From Streptomyces bathyalis (GTDB taxonomy: Bacteria > Actinomycetota > Actinomycetes > Streptomycetales > Streptomycetaceae), in contig NZ_CP048882.1 of assembly GCF_015910445.1 (NCBI RefSeq), positions 4,464,001 through 4,528,000 on the forward strand: 64,000 nt of DNA, read 5' to 3'. This document shows positions 8,149 through 19,551 of this stretch, one piece after another. Both the position numbers and the translations under genes were made by a program. Below the pieces are notes generated by a model. It was not told the DNA's origin. It ran no database searches and was given only the letters and a program-made list of their open reading frames with translations. How positions within the stretch are numbered: the first letter of the stretch is position 1; every line of letters starts with the position of its first letter.

Positions 8149-8856
8149 TCACGGCGGGCCGGGAGCGATCACGACGCGGTCGTCGGAGGGGTGGTGCTCG
8201 ACGGCCGGGGAGGGGGCGCCGCTCAGCTCCTCCCGGACCAGCCGGTGCAGCCGTCCCGCGCTCAGGCGGTAGAAGCGGCGCTGGGTGCGGCGGCCGAACA
8301 GGGCGAAGCCGAGACGGACGACCGGATTGCGGATGGGTGCCCGCCGCGAGTATCCGGCGATGACGAAGGAAACCTCGCCCGTGTGCAGGTACTTGACGAC
8401 CTCGTAGCGCAGCTCGCCCTGTTCGAGGTGTCCCTGGAGCGTCTGGTAGCCCCACCCCCACACCCGGCGGGCCGTCCTGCCCGCGCCCAGCGTCTCGTCG
8501 GTGACGGAGGTGACGCGCACGCCCATGTCGAAGCGCAGCCCGCAGAAGCGTCCCTCCAGCAGCATGTCGCGGCCCGGCAGCGGGTCGTCGGCGCGGAAGA
8601 GGGCACGCAGGATGCGGGGCTCGGCGAAGCGGTAGTCACGCACCAGGCGGCACGCGGTCTCCCACGTACCGCCGGGGGCCGGAGCGCCGGGGGCCTCGGC
8701 GGGGAGCGAGCGCACGAGCGAGTCGACGAACCAGCCCGTGCCCGGAGCGGGACCCGGGCCGACGGTTCGCGGGCGGCGATAGTTGACGTCCAGTCCGCCG
8801 AGGGCCCGGAGTGCTGCGAGGGCACGGTCGCCGCGAAGGCGTCGCTCACGGATCAT
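8149..8856 (-). CDS. DUF1990 family protein
   Basis: A 235-aa cytoplasmic protein. The central part has the DUF1990 pattern: LLEGRFCGLRFDMGVRV, then WGWGYQTLQGHLEQGELRYEV and FVIAGYSRRAPIRNPVVRL, followed by a Phe/Arg-rich helix near the C-terminus. The function of DUF1990 is unknown; the fold is thought to resemble START/Bet v 1-like or SRPBCC-type beta sheets. It is followed on the same strand-side by a small membrane protein gene and is divergent from a second protein sharing the TLQGHLE motif (9158-9913). Confidence 0.75.
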   Translation of the reverse strand: MIRERRLRGDRALAALRALGGLDVNYRRPRTVGPGPAPGTGWFVDSLVRSLPAEAPGAPAPGGTWETACRLVRDYRFAEPRILRALFRADDPLPGRDMLLEGRFCGLRFDMGVRVTSVTDETLGAGRTARRVWGWGYQTLQGHLEQGELRYEVVKYLHTGEVSFVIAGYSRRAPIRNPVVRLGFALFGRRTQRRFYRLSAGRLHRLVREELSGAPSPAVEHHPSDDRVVIAPGPP

Positions 8857-8875
8857 TCGGGACCGGCCTTCGAGG

Positions 8876-9091
8876 TCAGTCGAACTCCCTCAGGGACTGA
8901 CTCATCAGCCACAGCGTCGGAGCCCACATGGAAACGAACAGCGCTCGGCGCTCCGCGTTCCCCCGCTCGTCCTGATCGACACTCGCGGCGCGCGACCACA
9001 GTGCGACGCAGAGGCCGATCGAGCCCCAGGCCGCTGCTTCCAGGTGCCAGCTGCGCAGACCGACCTTCCGCAGCAACCGTCCGGTCTCCAT
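8876..9091 (-). CDS. small two-span membrane protein
   Basis: 71 aa, METGRLLRK start at 9091 with GGGAGG five bases upstream. It has two hydrophobic stretches (about residues 18-32 and 48-64) and a polar loop with SVDQDERGN. It ends 20 bases before the DUF1990 gene start, so the two are probably co-transcribed. I do not recognise a family. Confidence 0.6.
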   Translation of the reverse strand: METGRLLRKVGLRSWHLEAAAWGSIGLCVALWSRAASVDQDERGNAERRALFVSMWAPTLWLMSQSLREFD

Positions 9092-9157
9092 CACGACCTC
9101 CCGTCCTGCCTGCCGGCAGACGAACCTCGGATGTGGGCGAACCACTCATATGCTGTC

Positions 9158-9913
9158 ATGAAGGACATGACCGCACCGGATCGGGCCTCTCCGCGACGCG
9201 TGACTCCCGGGCGCCGGGCGGGAGTCCTGCTGCGGCTCCCCGTCGGGATCCTGCTCGTCTCCTGGCAGTACTTCTGGCGCATCACCGCGCTTCACCGCAC
9301 CGAGACCAGGGGCGACGCCGGTGATCTGCCGCCGCCGCTGCCGCAGGAGGCCGTGGACGAGCAGACCAAGCCGCTGTCCGACGGTGTCGGCCCGATGTTC
9401 CACCGCCGCTTCCGGGTGCGCATCGTGGACGCGCGCACCAGTGCGAGCGAGCTGGCCGCCACCGTTGCCGCGAACCTGAACAGGGCCGCCCCGTGGACGG
9501 TCGCGGTCTTCGTCAAGACCCGCGGCCGGGAAGGGGAGCTGCGCGTCGGCGACGAGTACCGCGTTCAGATGCCCGGCCCCTGGGACGGACCGGTACGCGT
9601 GATCGGCCGGGACGCGACCTCCTTCACGCTGGGCACGCTCCAGGGCCATCTGGAGGCGGGTCAGATCCGGTTCGGCGTCCGGGCCGTCGACGGCGCGCTC
9701 GAATTCGAGACCGAGGCGTGGTCGCGTGCGGGGGACCGGCTGGCGGACCTGCTCTACAGCCGGCTGCGGGTCGCCAAGGAGATCCAGTTCAACATGTGGG
9801 TCCACTTCTGCCTCAACGCCGCGGCCTTCTCCGGCGGGCGCCCCTCGGGCGGCGTCGTCATCGAAACCCGCGGCGTCCCCGGCGAGCTGTGCCGGGACGC
9901 GGGCGGCCGCTGA
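9158..9913 (+). CDS. DUF1990-like protein with N-terminal hydrophobic segment
   Basis: About 251 aa. A hydrophobic stretch (about residues 20-36, GVLLRLPVGILLVSWQYFW) may anchor it in the membrane. After a proline-rich linker the protein has the same core as its divergent neighbour: PGPWDGPVRVIG, FTLGTLQGHLEAGQIRFGV and a W-rich C-terminal helix (IQFNMWVHFC). This suggests paralogy with the 8149-8856 protein. Starts at 9158 and 9167 are both possible; neither has a well-spaced ribosome site. Confidence 0.7.
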   Translation: MKDMTAPDRASPRRVTPGRRAGVLLRLPVGILLVSWQYFWRITALHRTETRGDAGDLPPPLPQEAVDEQTKPLSDGVGPMFHRRFRVRIVDARTSASELAATVAANLNRAAPWTVAVFVKTRGREGELRVGDEYRVQMPGPWDGPVRVIGRDATSFTLGTLQGHLEAGQIRFGVRAVDGALEFETEAWSRAGDRLADLLYSRLRVAKEIQFNMWVHFCLNAAAFSGGRPSGGVVIETRGVPGELCRDAGGR

Positions 9914-10014
9914 CTGAGCCGGACAGGGGCTGAGCGCGGGTCGCGGGCGGCGCGCTCCGGGACGGTCCGTGGGGAGGGTGCCGTTCGGGCACGATCACCG
10001 TGCACGCTTGAGCC

Positions 10015-12990
10015 ATGGCACAGGCACAGGCACATGCACAGACGCGGGCCGCGGCAGACGGACGGGCACGGGAGGCGCAGCGGATGCGCGACGTCGAGGC
10101 GGCGCTGCGCGGAGCGGTACGGGGCGGCGAGGTCGAGTTCGACACGGGCACACGCTCGCTGTTCACCATGGACGCCTCGAACTACAGGCGCGTGCCGCTG
10201 GGCGTGGTCGCGCCCCGGGACAGCGACGACGTGGAGGCGGTGCTCGCCGTCTGCCGCGAGCGCGGCGTGCCCGTGCTGGCGCGGGGCGCCGGCACGTCCA
10301 TCGCGGGGCAGGCGACCGGAACCGGAGTGGTGCTCGACTTCACGCGGCACATGGACCGCATCGAGTCCATCGACCCAGAGGCACGCACAGCGCTCGTACA
10401 GCCCGGAGTGATCCTGGACCGGCTGCGCGACGCGGCGGCACCGCACGGCCTGACCTTCGGCCCCGACCCGTCCACGCACAGCCGGTGCACCCTCGGCGGG
10501 ATGATCGGCAACAACTCGTGCGGCTCGCACTCGGTCGCCTGGGGCACGACCGCCGACAACGTGCGGGAGTTGGAGGTCACCGGATACGGCGGGCAGCGGA
10601 TGCGGCTCGCCCGTGGCGGCGACGGCGTCCCGGAACGGCTGCGCGAGGACGTACGGGCCCTGATCGGCGGGGAGTTGTCGCTGCTGCGCACCGGCTTCCC
10701 CGAACTGCCGCGCCGTATCTCGGGCTACGCCCTGGACGAGCTGCTGCCCGAGAAGGGCGAGGACTGGGCGCGGGTCTTCACCGGCAGCGAGGGCACGCTC
10801 GGAGTGCTGACCAGGGCGACGGTGGCCCTCGTGCCGACGCCGGGGGCGCGTGTGCTGGCCGTGCTCGGCTACGCGGACGAGAGCGCGGCGGCGGAAGCGG
10901 CCGCCGGGCTGCTCCCGCACGGCCCCCTCACCGTCGAGGGCATGGCCAACGACCTGGTCTCGGAAGCGGCAAGGGCCGGACTCCCGCGCGGCGGCGCGTG
11001 GTTGTTCGTCGAGGTCGGCGGCGACGACGAGGCGCATGCGCGGGCCAGGGCCGCTGAGCTGTGCCGCGCCGCCGCCGCGGACGGAACGACCGACCACCGG
11101 CTCGTCGTGCCCGCGGCGGAGCAGCGTGCGCTGTGGCGCATCCGCGAGGACGCCTCGGGCACCGCGACGCGCCTGCCCGGCAGTTCGTCCGGCGGATCCG
11201 GGCCCGAGGTGAGCAGGGAGGCGTGGCCCGGCTGGGAGGACTGCGCGGTACCGCCGGCCCGACTCGGCGCGTATCTGCGGGACTTCAGGGCGCTGCTGCG
11301 CCAGCACGGCCTGCACGGGCTGCCGTACGGGCACTTCGGCGACGGCTGCATCCACGTCCGCATCGACTTCGACCTGATGAGCGACGCGGGCATCCGGCGC
11401 TTCCGCGACTTCTCGGCGGACCTGGCGGACACCGTCGTCGCGCACGGAGGCTCCCTCTCCGGCGAGCACGGCGACGGGCAGGCGCGCGCCGAGCTGCTGC
11501 CGAGGATGTACGGGGAGGAGATGGTCGGCCTCTTCGGGCGCTTCAAGGACCTGTGGGACCCGGCGGGCGGGCTCAACCCGGGCATGCTGGTGCGGCCCGC
11601 GCGCATCGACGAGAACCTGCGGTTCGAGCCGCTGCCGCGCGATCCGGTGCCGGTGGAGTTCGGCTACCCGCACGACGCGGGCGACTTCTCGGCGGCCGTA
11701 CGCCGGTGCGTCGGCGTCGCGAAGTGCCGCAACACGGACGCCGGTTCGGGCGTGATGTGCCCGTCGTTCCGCGCGACCGGCGAGGAGCAGCACTCCACGC
11801 GCGGACGCGCCAGGCTCCTGCACGAGATGCTGGCGGGCGAAGTCGTCACGGACGGGTGGCAGTCGGAGGAGGTGCGCGAGGCTCTCGACCTGTGCCTGTC
11901 GTGCAAGGGCTGCCGCAGCGACTGCCCCGTGGGCGTCGACATGGCCACGTACAAGGCCGAGTTCATGCACCACCACTACGAGGGCAGGCGCCGCCCGATG
12001 GCGCACTACTCGATGGGCCGGCTGCCGCAGTGGCTGCGGCTCGCCGCGGCGAGCCGAACGGTGCCGCTGCTCAACGCGGCTGCGCGCGTGAGGCCGTTGG
12101 CGGCCCTGGCGAAGCGGCTCGGCGGCATCGCACCGGAACGCGACATCCCGGCGCTGCCCCGCGAGCCCTTCACGCGGTGGTGGCGCAGGCGCGGACGCGG
12201 CGGCGCGAGCGGCGCCCCGGAGGGAGCCGGTGCGCGCGGCGGGACCGGTACGCAGACAGTGCTGTGGCCCGACACCTTCACCAACTACCTCTCCCCGGAA
12301 GCCGGTTCGGCCGCCGTGCGGGTGCTGGAGGACGCCGGGCTGCGGGTGAGCGTGCCGGACAAGCAGGTCTGCTGCGGGCTCACCTACGTCTCGACGGGCC
12401 AGCTCGGCCAGGCCCGCGCCGTCATGCGCCGCACCCTGGACCGCATCGAACCCGTCCTGGACGCCGGGATGCCGGTCACCGTCCTGGAGCCGCCGTGCGC
12501 AGCCGCGCTGCGCACCGACGTGCCCGAACTGCTGGGCGACGACCCGCGTGCGCACCGGCTGGCCCGCTCCGTACGCACCTTCGCGCAGACCCTGGAGGAG
12601 TACGCGCCGGACTGGGAGCCGCCGCGCATCGACCGCCCCGTCGCCGGCCAGACCCACTGCCACCAGCACGCCGTCATCGGCGACGCCGAGGACCGGCGGT
12701 TGCGTGAACGTGCCGGGCTGACGGGCGAGTTGAGCAAGGGCTGCTGCGGTCTCGCGGGCAACTTCGGCTTCGAGAAGGGGCACTACGAGGTGTCGGCCGC
12801 GTGCGCCGAGGACCAGCTGCTGCCCGCCGTACGCAAGGCCGGGCCCGGGGCCGAGCTGCTGGCCGACGGCTACTCGTGCCGTACGCAGCTCGAGCAGCTG
12901 GGCGGGCACAGCAGCCGGCATCTGGCCGAGGTGCTCGCCGAAGGGCTGGACGAGGCCCGGAGGCGGGAGGGCGAACCGCCCAAGAAGTAA
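10015..12990 (+). CDS. FAD-linked oxidase with Fe-S and CCG domains (D-lactate/D-2-hydroxyglutarate dehydrogenase-like)
   Basis: A 991-aa soluble flavo-iron-sulfur enzyme. From the N-terminus: an FAD-binding PCMH domain (PVLARGAGTSIAGQATG, about residues 86-102; GGMIGNNSCGSHS), the FAD-oxidase C-terminal domain ending LNPGMLVRP near residue 527, a ferredoxin part with CVGVAKC...CP (about 565-582) and CLSCKGCRSDCP (about 627-638), and two CCG cysteine motifs (CCGLTYVSTG near 785, CCGLAGNFG near 909). This is the YdiJ/GlpC-fused architecture that oxidises D-2-hydroxy acids and passes electrons to the quinone pool. A basic Gly/Arg-rich linker (about 720-745) separates the Fe-S and CCG parts. No ribosome site is evident ahead of ATG 10015. 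Confidence 0.88.
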   Translation: MAQAQAHAQTRAAADGRAREAQRMRDVEAALRGAVRGGEVEFDTGTRSLFTMDASNYRRVPLGVVAPRDSDDVEAVLAVCRERGVPVLARGAGTSIAGQATGTGVVLDFTRHMDRIESIDPEARTALVQPGVILDRLRDAAAPHGLTFGPDPSTHSRCTLGGMIGNNSCGSHSVAWGTTADNVRELEVTGYGGQRMRLARGGDGVPERLREDVRALIGGELSLLRTGFPELPRRISGYALDELLPEKGEDWARVFTGSEGTLGVLTRATVALVPTPGARVLAVLGYADESAAAEAAAGLLPHGPLTVEGMANDLVSEAARAGLPRGGAWLFVEVGGDDEAHARARAAELCRAAAADGTTDHRLVVPAAEQRALWRIREDASGTATRLPGSSSGGSGPEVSREAWPGWEDCAVPPARLGAYLRDFRALLRQHGLHGLPYGHFGDGCIHVRIDFDLMSDAGIRRFRDFSADLADTVVAHGGSLSGEHGDGQARAELLPRMYGEEMVGLFGRFKDLWDPAGGLNPGMLVRPARIDENLRFEPLPRDPVPVEFGYPHDAGDFSAAVRRCVGVAKCRNTDAGSGVMCPSFRATGEEQHSTRGRARLLHEMLAGEVVTDGWQSEEVREALDLCLSCKGCRSDCPVGVDMATYKAEFMHHHYEGRRRPMAHYSMGRLPQWLRLAAASRTVPLLNAAARVRPLAALAKRLGGIAPERDIPALPREPFTRWWRRRGRGGASGAPEGAGARGGTGTQTVLWPDTFTNYLSPEAGSAAVRVLEDAGLRVSVPDKQVCCGLTYVSTGQLGQARAVMRRTLDRIEPVLDAGMPVTVLEPPCAAALRTDVPELLGDDPRAHRLARSVRTFAQTLEEYAPDWEPPRIDRPVAGQTHCHQHAVIGDAEDRRLRERAGLTGELSKGCCGLAGNFGFEKGHYEVSAACAEDQLLPAVRKAGPGAELLADGYSCRTQLEQLGGHSSRHLAEVLAEGLDEARRREGEPPKK

Positions 12991-12991
12991 T

Positions 12992-13005
12992 GCAAGCATG
13001 CTTGC
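12992..13005. promoter_or_regulatory. 14-bp perfect palindrome, probable TetR operator
   Basis: GCAAGCATGCTTGC, two bases after the oxidase stop and 82 bases ahead of the first gene of the acyl-CoA operon. Its size and symmetry fit a TetR-family site, and a TetR gene closes the operon (23324-23932). Confidence 0.6.
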
Positions 13006-13087
13006 TTGTTTTTCGCCGCGCTGTCACGCTCAAGGGGTGCCGCACGAGGTGTGACGGCACGGCCGGCGGAAAGGGGCGGGGCGCGCG

Positions 13088-13894
13088 ATGGACGACGCCG
13101 GGAACGTGACGGGGGCCGTCCTCGCGGACCTGCGGGACGAAGGTCAGGCGCTGGAAGGGCTGGTTGCGGGGCTCGGGGCGAAGGCGTGGGCCCTGCCGAC
13201 GCCCGCGCCCCGCTGGACGGTCGCGCACCAGATCGCCCACCTTGCCTGGACCGACGAGCAGTCGCTGCTGGCCGCCACCGACGAACCGGCCTTCCGCGAC
13301 GCCCAGCAGGCCGCGATCGCCTCGCCGGAAACCTTCGTCGACGAGGGCGCGGAGGCCGGCGCCGCACAGCCGCCGGAGGAGCTGCTGAAGCGATGGCGTG
13401 CCGGGCGTGACGAACTGCTGCGTGTCCTGGGCGAGATGCCCCAGGGCCGCCGCATCGCCTGGTACGGGCCGCCGATGAGCGTCGCGAGCATGGCGACCGC
13501 ACGGATCATGGAGACGTGGGCTCACGGCGAGGACGTCGCCGAGGCGCTCGGGGTGCCCCGCGAACCGACCGCGCGGCTGCGTCACGTCGTCCGGATCGGC
13601 GTGCGCGCACGGGACTTCGCCCACGCGGTGCGTGGACTCGAGCCGCCGTCCGAACCCTTCCGCGTCGAACTGGAGGGTCCCGGCGGCGAGTTGTGGGCGC
13701 ACGGCCCCGAGGACGCGGCGCAGCGCGTGACCGGCGACGCCGTGGACTTCTGCCGGCTGGTGACGCAGCGGATCCACCGTGACGACGCCCGCGTACGGGC
13801 CGAAGGAGCCGACGCGCAGCGGTGGCTGGAGATCGCGCAGGCCTTCGCGGGCCCGCCCGGAGAGGGCCGCGCACGGCAGGGGGAGCGGCGGTGA
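13088..13894 (+). CDS. TIGR03084-family metal-binding protein
   Basis: A 268-aa DinB/mycothiol-dependent maleylpyruvate isomerase-like protein. RWTVAHQIAHLAWTDEQSL supplies one metal histidine, and METWAHGEDVAEALG supplies the E-x3-H pair (about residues 140-144), the usual three-ligand metal site of the family. The C-terminal third has the SCP2/MDMPI_C-like strand pattern. Such proteins occur beside acyl-CoA carboxylase clusters, but the reaction is not established; mycothiol-linked chemistry is possible. It is the first gene of the operon, and its stop overlaps the AtuA start by four bases. Confidence 0.8.
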   Translation: MDDAGNVTGAVLADLRDEGQALEGLVAGLGAKAWALPTPAPRWTVAHQIAHLAWTDEQSLLAATDEPAFRDAQQAAIASPETFVDEGAEAGAAQPPEELLKRWRAGRDELLRVLGEMPQGRRIAWYGPPMSVASMATARIMETWAHGEDVAEALGVPREPTARLRHVVRIGVRARDFAHAVRGLEPPSEPFRVELEGPGGELWAHGPEDAAQRVTGDAVDFCRLVTQRIHRDDARVRAEGADAQRWLEIAQAFAGPPGEGRARQGERR

Positions 13895-15645
13895 GCGGGG
13901 CGGCGGACGTGCTGCGCGTCGGCAACTGCTCCGGCTTCTACGGCGACCGTTTCCGCGCCATGGAGGAGATGCTCACCGGCGGCGAACTCGACGTGCTGAC
14001 GGGGGACTACCTCGCCGAGCTGACGATGCTGATCCTCGGCCGCGACCGGCTGAAGGACCCCTCGCGGGGGTACGCGAAGACGTTCCTGCGGCAGCTGGAG
14101 ACGGGGCTCGGGCTCGCGAAGGACCGCGGCGTGCGGATCGTCGTCAACGCCGGCGGACTCAACCCCGCCGGACTGGCCGACGCCGTACGGGAGTTGAGCG
14201 AGCGGGTCGGCGTGCCGGCAGCCGTCGCGCACGTCGAGGGCGACGACGTACTGGCACGGGGTCCTTCCGGGGGCCGGAGTCAGGGCAAGGCCGGCTGGGG
14301 CGAGGGCGTTCTGACGGCCAACGCCTATCTGGGCGGAGGCGGCATCGCCGAGTGTCTGCGCCGTGGCGCCGACGTCGTCGTGACCGGCCGGGTGACGGAC
14401 GCCGCGCTCGTCAGCGGAGCGTCGGCCGCACACTTCGGCTGGGCGGCCGACGACTGGGACGCGCTCGCCGGAGCCGTGATCGCGGGCCACGTACTGGAGT
14501 GCGGCGCGCAGGCCACCGGCGGCAACTACGCGTTCTTCGCGCAGGAGAACATCGACGTGACCCGGCCCGGCTTCCCCGTCGCCGAGGTCGCGCGGGACGG
14601 AAGCGCCGTCATCACCAAGCACCCCGGCACCGGCGGCGCGGTCACACCCGGCACCGTCACGGCGCAGCTCCTGTACGAGACGGCGGGCGCACGCTACGCC
14701 GGACCGGACGTGACCGCGCGGCTGGACTCGGTGCGGCTGGCGCAGGAGGGCCCGGACCGCGTACGGATCGACGGCGTGCGTGGCGAGGCGCCCCCGCAGC
14801 AGCTCAAGGTCGGCCTGACCAGGGTCGGCGGCTGGCGCAACGAGGTGACGTTCGTACTGACCGGCCTCGACATCGAGGCCAAGGCCGCGCTGGTGCGGCG
14901 GCAGATGGAGGCGGAGCTGGACGCCGGACAGCGTCCCGCCGAGGTGACCTGGAGTCTCGCCCGAACCGACACCCCGGACGCGCCAGTGCAGGAAGAGGCC
15001 AGCGCCATGCTGCGGCTGGCCGTCCGCGACCCTTCGGAGGAGACCGTGGGCCGCGTGGTGAGCGGCGCCGCCATCGAACTGGCGCTGGCCAGCTTCCCCG
15101 GCTTCCACGTGACGGCGCCGCCCGGAAAGGCCTCCCCGTACGGCGTGTTCGAGGTCGCCTGGGAGGACGCGGGGCAGGTGCCGCACGTCGCCGTGCTGCC
15201 CGACGCGTCCCGCGTGGAGATCCCGCCCCCGCAGAAGACGCAGCAGCTCGCCCCCGTCCCGGAGCCCGCACTGCCCGAGCCGCTGCCCGCAAGCGGAAGG
15301 CCCTTGCGCAGGGCGCCGCTGGGCGTGGTCGCGGGAGCCCGCAGCGGCGACAAGGGCGGCAGCGCGAACGTGGGCGTGTGGGTGCGCGGGGACCTCGGGG
15401 AGGACGCGTGGCGGTGGCTGGCGCACGCGCTGACCGTGGACGAACTGCGCCGGCTGCTGCCCGAGGTGCGGGGTCTGCCGGTCACCCGGCACGTCCTGCC
15501 GAACCTGCGTGCCCTCAACTTCGTCGTCGAGGGGCTGCTCGGCGAGGGTGTCGCCTCGCAGGCGCGCTTCGACCCCCAGGCCAAGGCCCTTGGCGAGTGG
15601 CTGCGTTCGCGGCAGACGGACATCCCGGAAGGACTGGTCCCGTGA
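13891..15645 (+). CDS. AtuA/DUF1446 family protein (acyclic terpene utilisation-like)
   Basis: 584 aa from GTG 13891 (GGGGAG upstream; overlap GTGA with the preceding gene). The N-terminal DUF1446 domain (about residues 5-440) starts LRVGNCSGFYGDR and contains the conserved NAGGLNPAG and VTGRVTDAALV blocks and the ECGAQATGGNY motif. The C-terminal AtuA-like domain (about 475-575) begins LGVVAGARSGDKGGSANVGV. In Pseudomonas the atu genes serve citronellol/geraniol breakdown, where AtuA's exact reaction is unresolved. Its coupling here to a biotin carboxylase supports a role in a carboxylation-dependent branched-acid pathway. Confidence 0.85.
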   Translation: MSGAADVLRVGNCSGFYGDRFRAMEEMLTGGELDVLTGDYLAELTMLILGRDRLKDPSRGYAKTFLRQLETGLGLAKDRGVRIVVNAGGLNPAGLADAVRELSERVGVPAAVAHVEGDDVLARGPSGGRSQGKAGWGEGVLTANAYLGGGGIAECLRRGADVVVTGRVTDAALVSGASAAHFGWAADDWDALAGAVIAGHVLECGAQATGGNYAFFAQENIDVTRPGFPVAEVARDGSAVITKHPGTGGAVTPGTVTAQLLYETAGARYAGPDVTARLDSVRLAQEGPDRVRIDGVRGEAPPQQLKVGLTRVGGWRNEVTFVLTGLDIEAKAALVRRQMEAELDAGQRPAEVTWSLARTDTPDAPVQEEASAMLRLAVRDPSEETVGRVVSGAAIELALASFPGFHVTAPPGKASPYGVFEVAWEDAGQVPHVAVLPDASRVEIPPPQKTQQLAPVPEPALPEPLPASGRPLRRAPLGVVAGARSGDKGGSANVGVWVRGDLGEDAWRWLAHALTVDELRRLLPEVRGLPVTRHVLPNLRALNFVVEGLLGEGVASQARFDPQAKALGEWLRSRQTDIPEGLVP

Positions 15646-17243
15646 GTGTGCTGAACTCGGCGCTGGATGTATCGGGCGCCGAATACGCCGGACACCGGCG
15701 GCAGATGCTGGAGCGGATCGCCGAACTCGACGCGGAGCTGGCCAAGTCGGTCGCCGGAGGCGGTGAGAAGTACACCGAACGCCACCGCAAGCGCGGCAAG
15801 TTGCTCGCCCGTGAACGCATCGAGCTGCTGCTCGACCCGGACACGCCGTTCCTGGAGCTGTCGCCGCTCGCGGGCTGGGGCAGCGACTACGCGGTCGGCG
15901 CCTCGCTGGTGACGGGCATCGGCGTCGTCGAGGGCGTGGAGTGCCTGATCACGGCGAACGATCCGACCGTACGCGGCGGCGCCAGCAATCCGTGGACGCT
16001 GAAGAAGGCCCTGCGCGCGAACGAGATCGCCTACGCCAACCGGCTTCCCTGCATCAGCCTCGTCGAGTCCGGCGGTGCGGATCTGCCCAGCCAGAAGGAG
16101 ATCTTCATCCCCGGCGGGGCGCTCTTCCGCGACATCACGCGGCTCTCCGAGGCCGGAATCCCCACCCTGGCCGTCGTCTTCGGCAACTCGACCGCCGGAG
16201 GCGCGTACGTCCCCGGCATGTCCGACCACGTGATCATGGTCAAGGAGCAGTCGAAGGTGTTCCTCGGCGGGCCTCCGCTGGTGAAGATGGCGACGGGCGA
16301 GGAGGCCGGCGACGAGGAGCTGGGCGGCGCGGACATGCACACCCGCGTCTCCGGCCTCGGTGACTACTTCGCGCTGGACGAGCCGGACGCACTGCGGCAG
16401 GCCCGCCGCGTCGTCGCCCGCCTCAACTGGCGCAAGGCGCACGGCACTCCGGCGTCCCTCCCGGTGCCTCCGAAGTACGACGAGGACGAACTGCTCGGCG
16501 TCGTCCCGGGCGATCTGAAGACGCCCTTCGACCCGCGCGAGGTGGTCGCGCGGATCGTGGACGGCTCGGACTTCGACGAGTTCAAGCCCCGCTACGGCAC
16601 GAGCCTCGTGACAGGCTGGGCGCGGCTGCACGGCTATCCGATCGGCATCCTCGCCAACGCGCGCGGCGTGCTCTTCAGCGAGGAGTCGCAGAAGGCCACG
16701 CAGTTCATCCAGCTCGCCAACCAGCGCGACATCCCCCTGCTGTTCCTGCACAACACGACCGGCTACATGGTCGGCAAGGAGTACGAGCAGGGCGGCATCA
16801 TCAAGCACGGCGCGATGATGATCAACGCCGTCTCCAACTCCAAGGTGCCGCACCTGTCGGTGCTGATGGGCGCCAGCTACGGCGCGGGCCACTACGGCAT
16901 GTGCGGACGGGCCTACGACCCGCGGTTCCTGTTCGCCTGGCCGAGCGCCAAGTCCGCGGTCATGGGTCCGCAGCAGCTCGCGGGCGTGATGTCGATCGTC
17001 ATGCGGGAGTCGGCCGCGGCGAAGGGCAAGCCGTTCGACGAGGAGGCCGACGCCGGGCTGCGGGCGATGGTCGAGCAGCAGATCGAGGCGGAGTCGCTGC
17101 CGATGTTCCTCTCCGGACGGCTCTACGACGACGGCGTGATCGATCCGCGCGACACCCGCACGATCCTTGGCCTGTGTCTGTCAGCCATCCACACCGCGCC
17201 CGTGGAGGGCGCGCGTGGCGGCTTCGGCGTCTTCCGGATGTGA
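15642..17243 (+). CDS. acyl-CoA carboxylase carboxyltransferase (beta) subunit
   Basis: 533 aa, GTG 15642 overlapping the previous stop by four bases. It has both crotonase-fold halves of the methylcrotonyl/geranyl-CoA carboxylase type: RGKLLARERIELLLDPDTPF, then the CoA-binding GGASNPWTLKK region, FGNSTAGGAYVPGMSDH (oxyanion Gly-Gly), and in the second half YGTSLVTGWARLHGYPIGI and LMGASYGAGHYGMCGRAYDP. It would move CO2 from carboxybiotin to a 3-methyl-2-enoyl-CoA-like substrate. The close match to MCC-type rather than propionyl-CoA-type subunits favours methylcrotonyl- or geranyl-CoA; the sequence alone does not decide between them. Confidence 0.9.
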   Translation: MSVLNSALDVSGAEYAGHRRQMLERIAELDAELAKSVAGGGEKYTERHRKRGKLLARERIELLLDPDTPFLELSPLAGWGSDYAVGASLVTGIGVVEGVECLITANDPTVRGGASNPWTLKKALRANEIAYANRLPCISLVESGGADLPSQKEIFIPGGALFRDITRLSEAGIPTLAVVFGNSTAGGAYVPGMSDHVIMVKEQSKVFLGGPPLVKMATGEEAGDEELGGADMHTRVSGLGDYFALDEPDALRQARRVVARLNWRKAHGTPASLPVPPKYDEDELLGVVPGDLKTPFDPREVVARIVDGSDFDEFKPRYGTSLVTGWARLHGYPIGILANARGVLFSEESQKATQFIQLANQRDIPLLFLHNTTGYMVGKEYEQGGIIKHGAMMINAVSNSKVPHLSVLMGASYGAGHYGMCGRAYDPRFLFAWPSAKSAVMGPQQLAGVMSIVMRESAAAKGKPFDEEADAGLRAMVEQQIEAESLPMFLSGRLYDDGVIDPRDTRTILGLCLSAIHTAPVEGARGGFGVFRM

Positions 17244-17331
17244 CGCTGTGACGACTGCGACGGCAAGTGCAACCGCGACTGCGACTGGTACTCCAAACGG
17301 CGAGGCTGCGATGGGCGGAGTGGAGCGGAAA

Positions 17332-19547
<2,216 letters not shown>

Positions 19548-19551
<4 letters not shown>

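Noticed and set aside
9754..12999. A 1,081-codon open frame antisense to the FAD/Fe-S oxidase
   Set aside because: It shadows a well-supported gene; no motif or sensible composition was seen.
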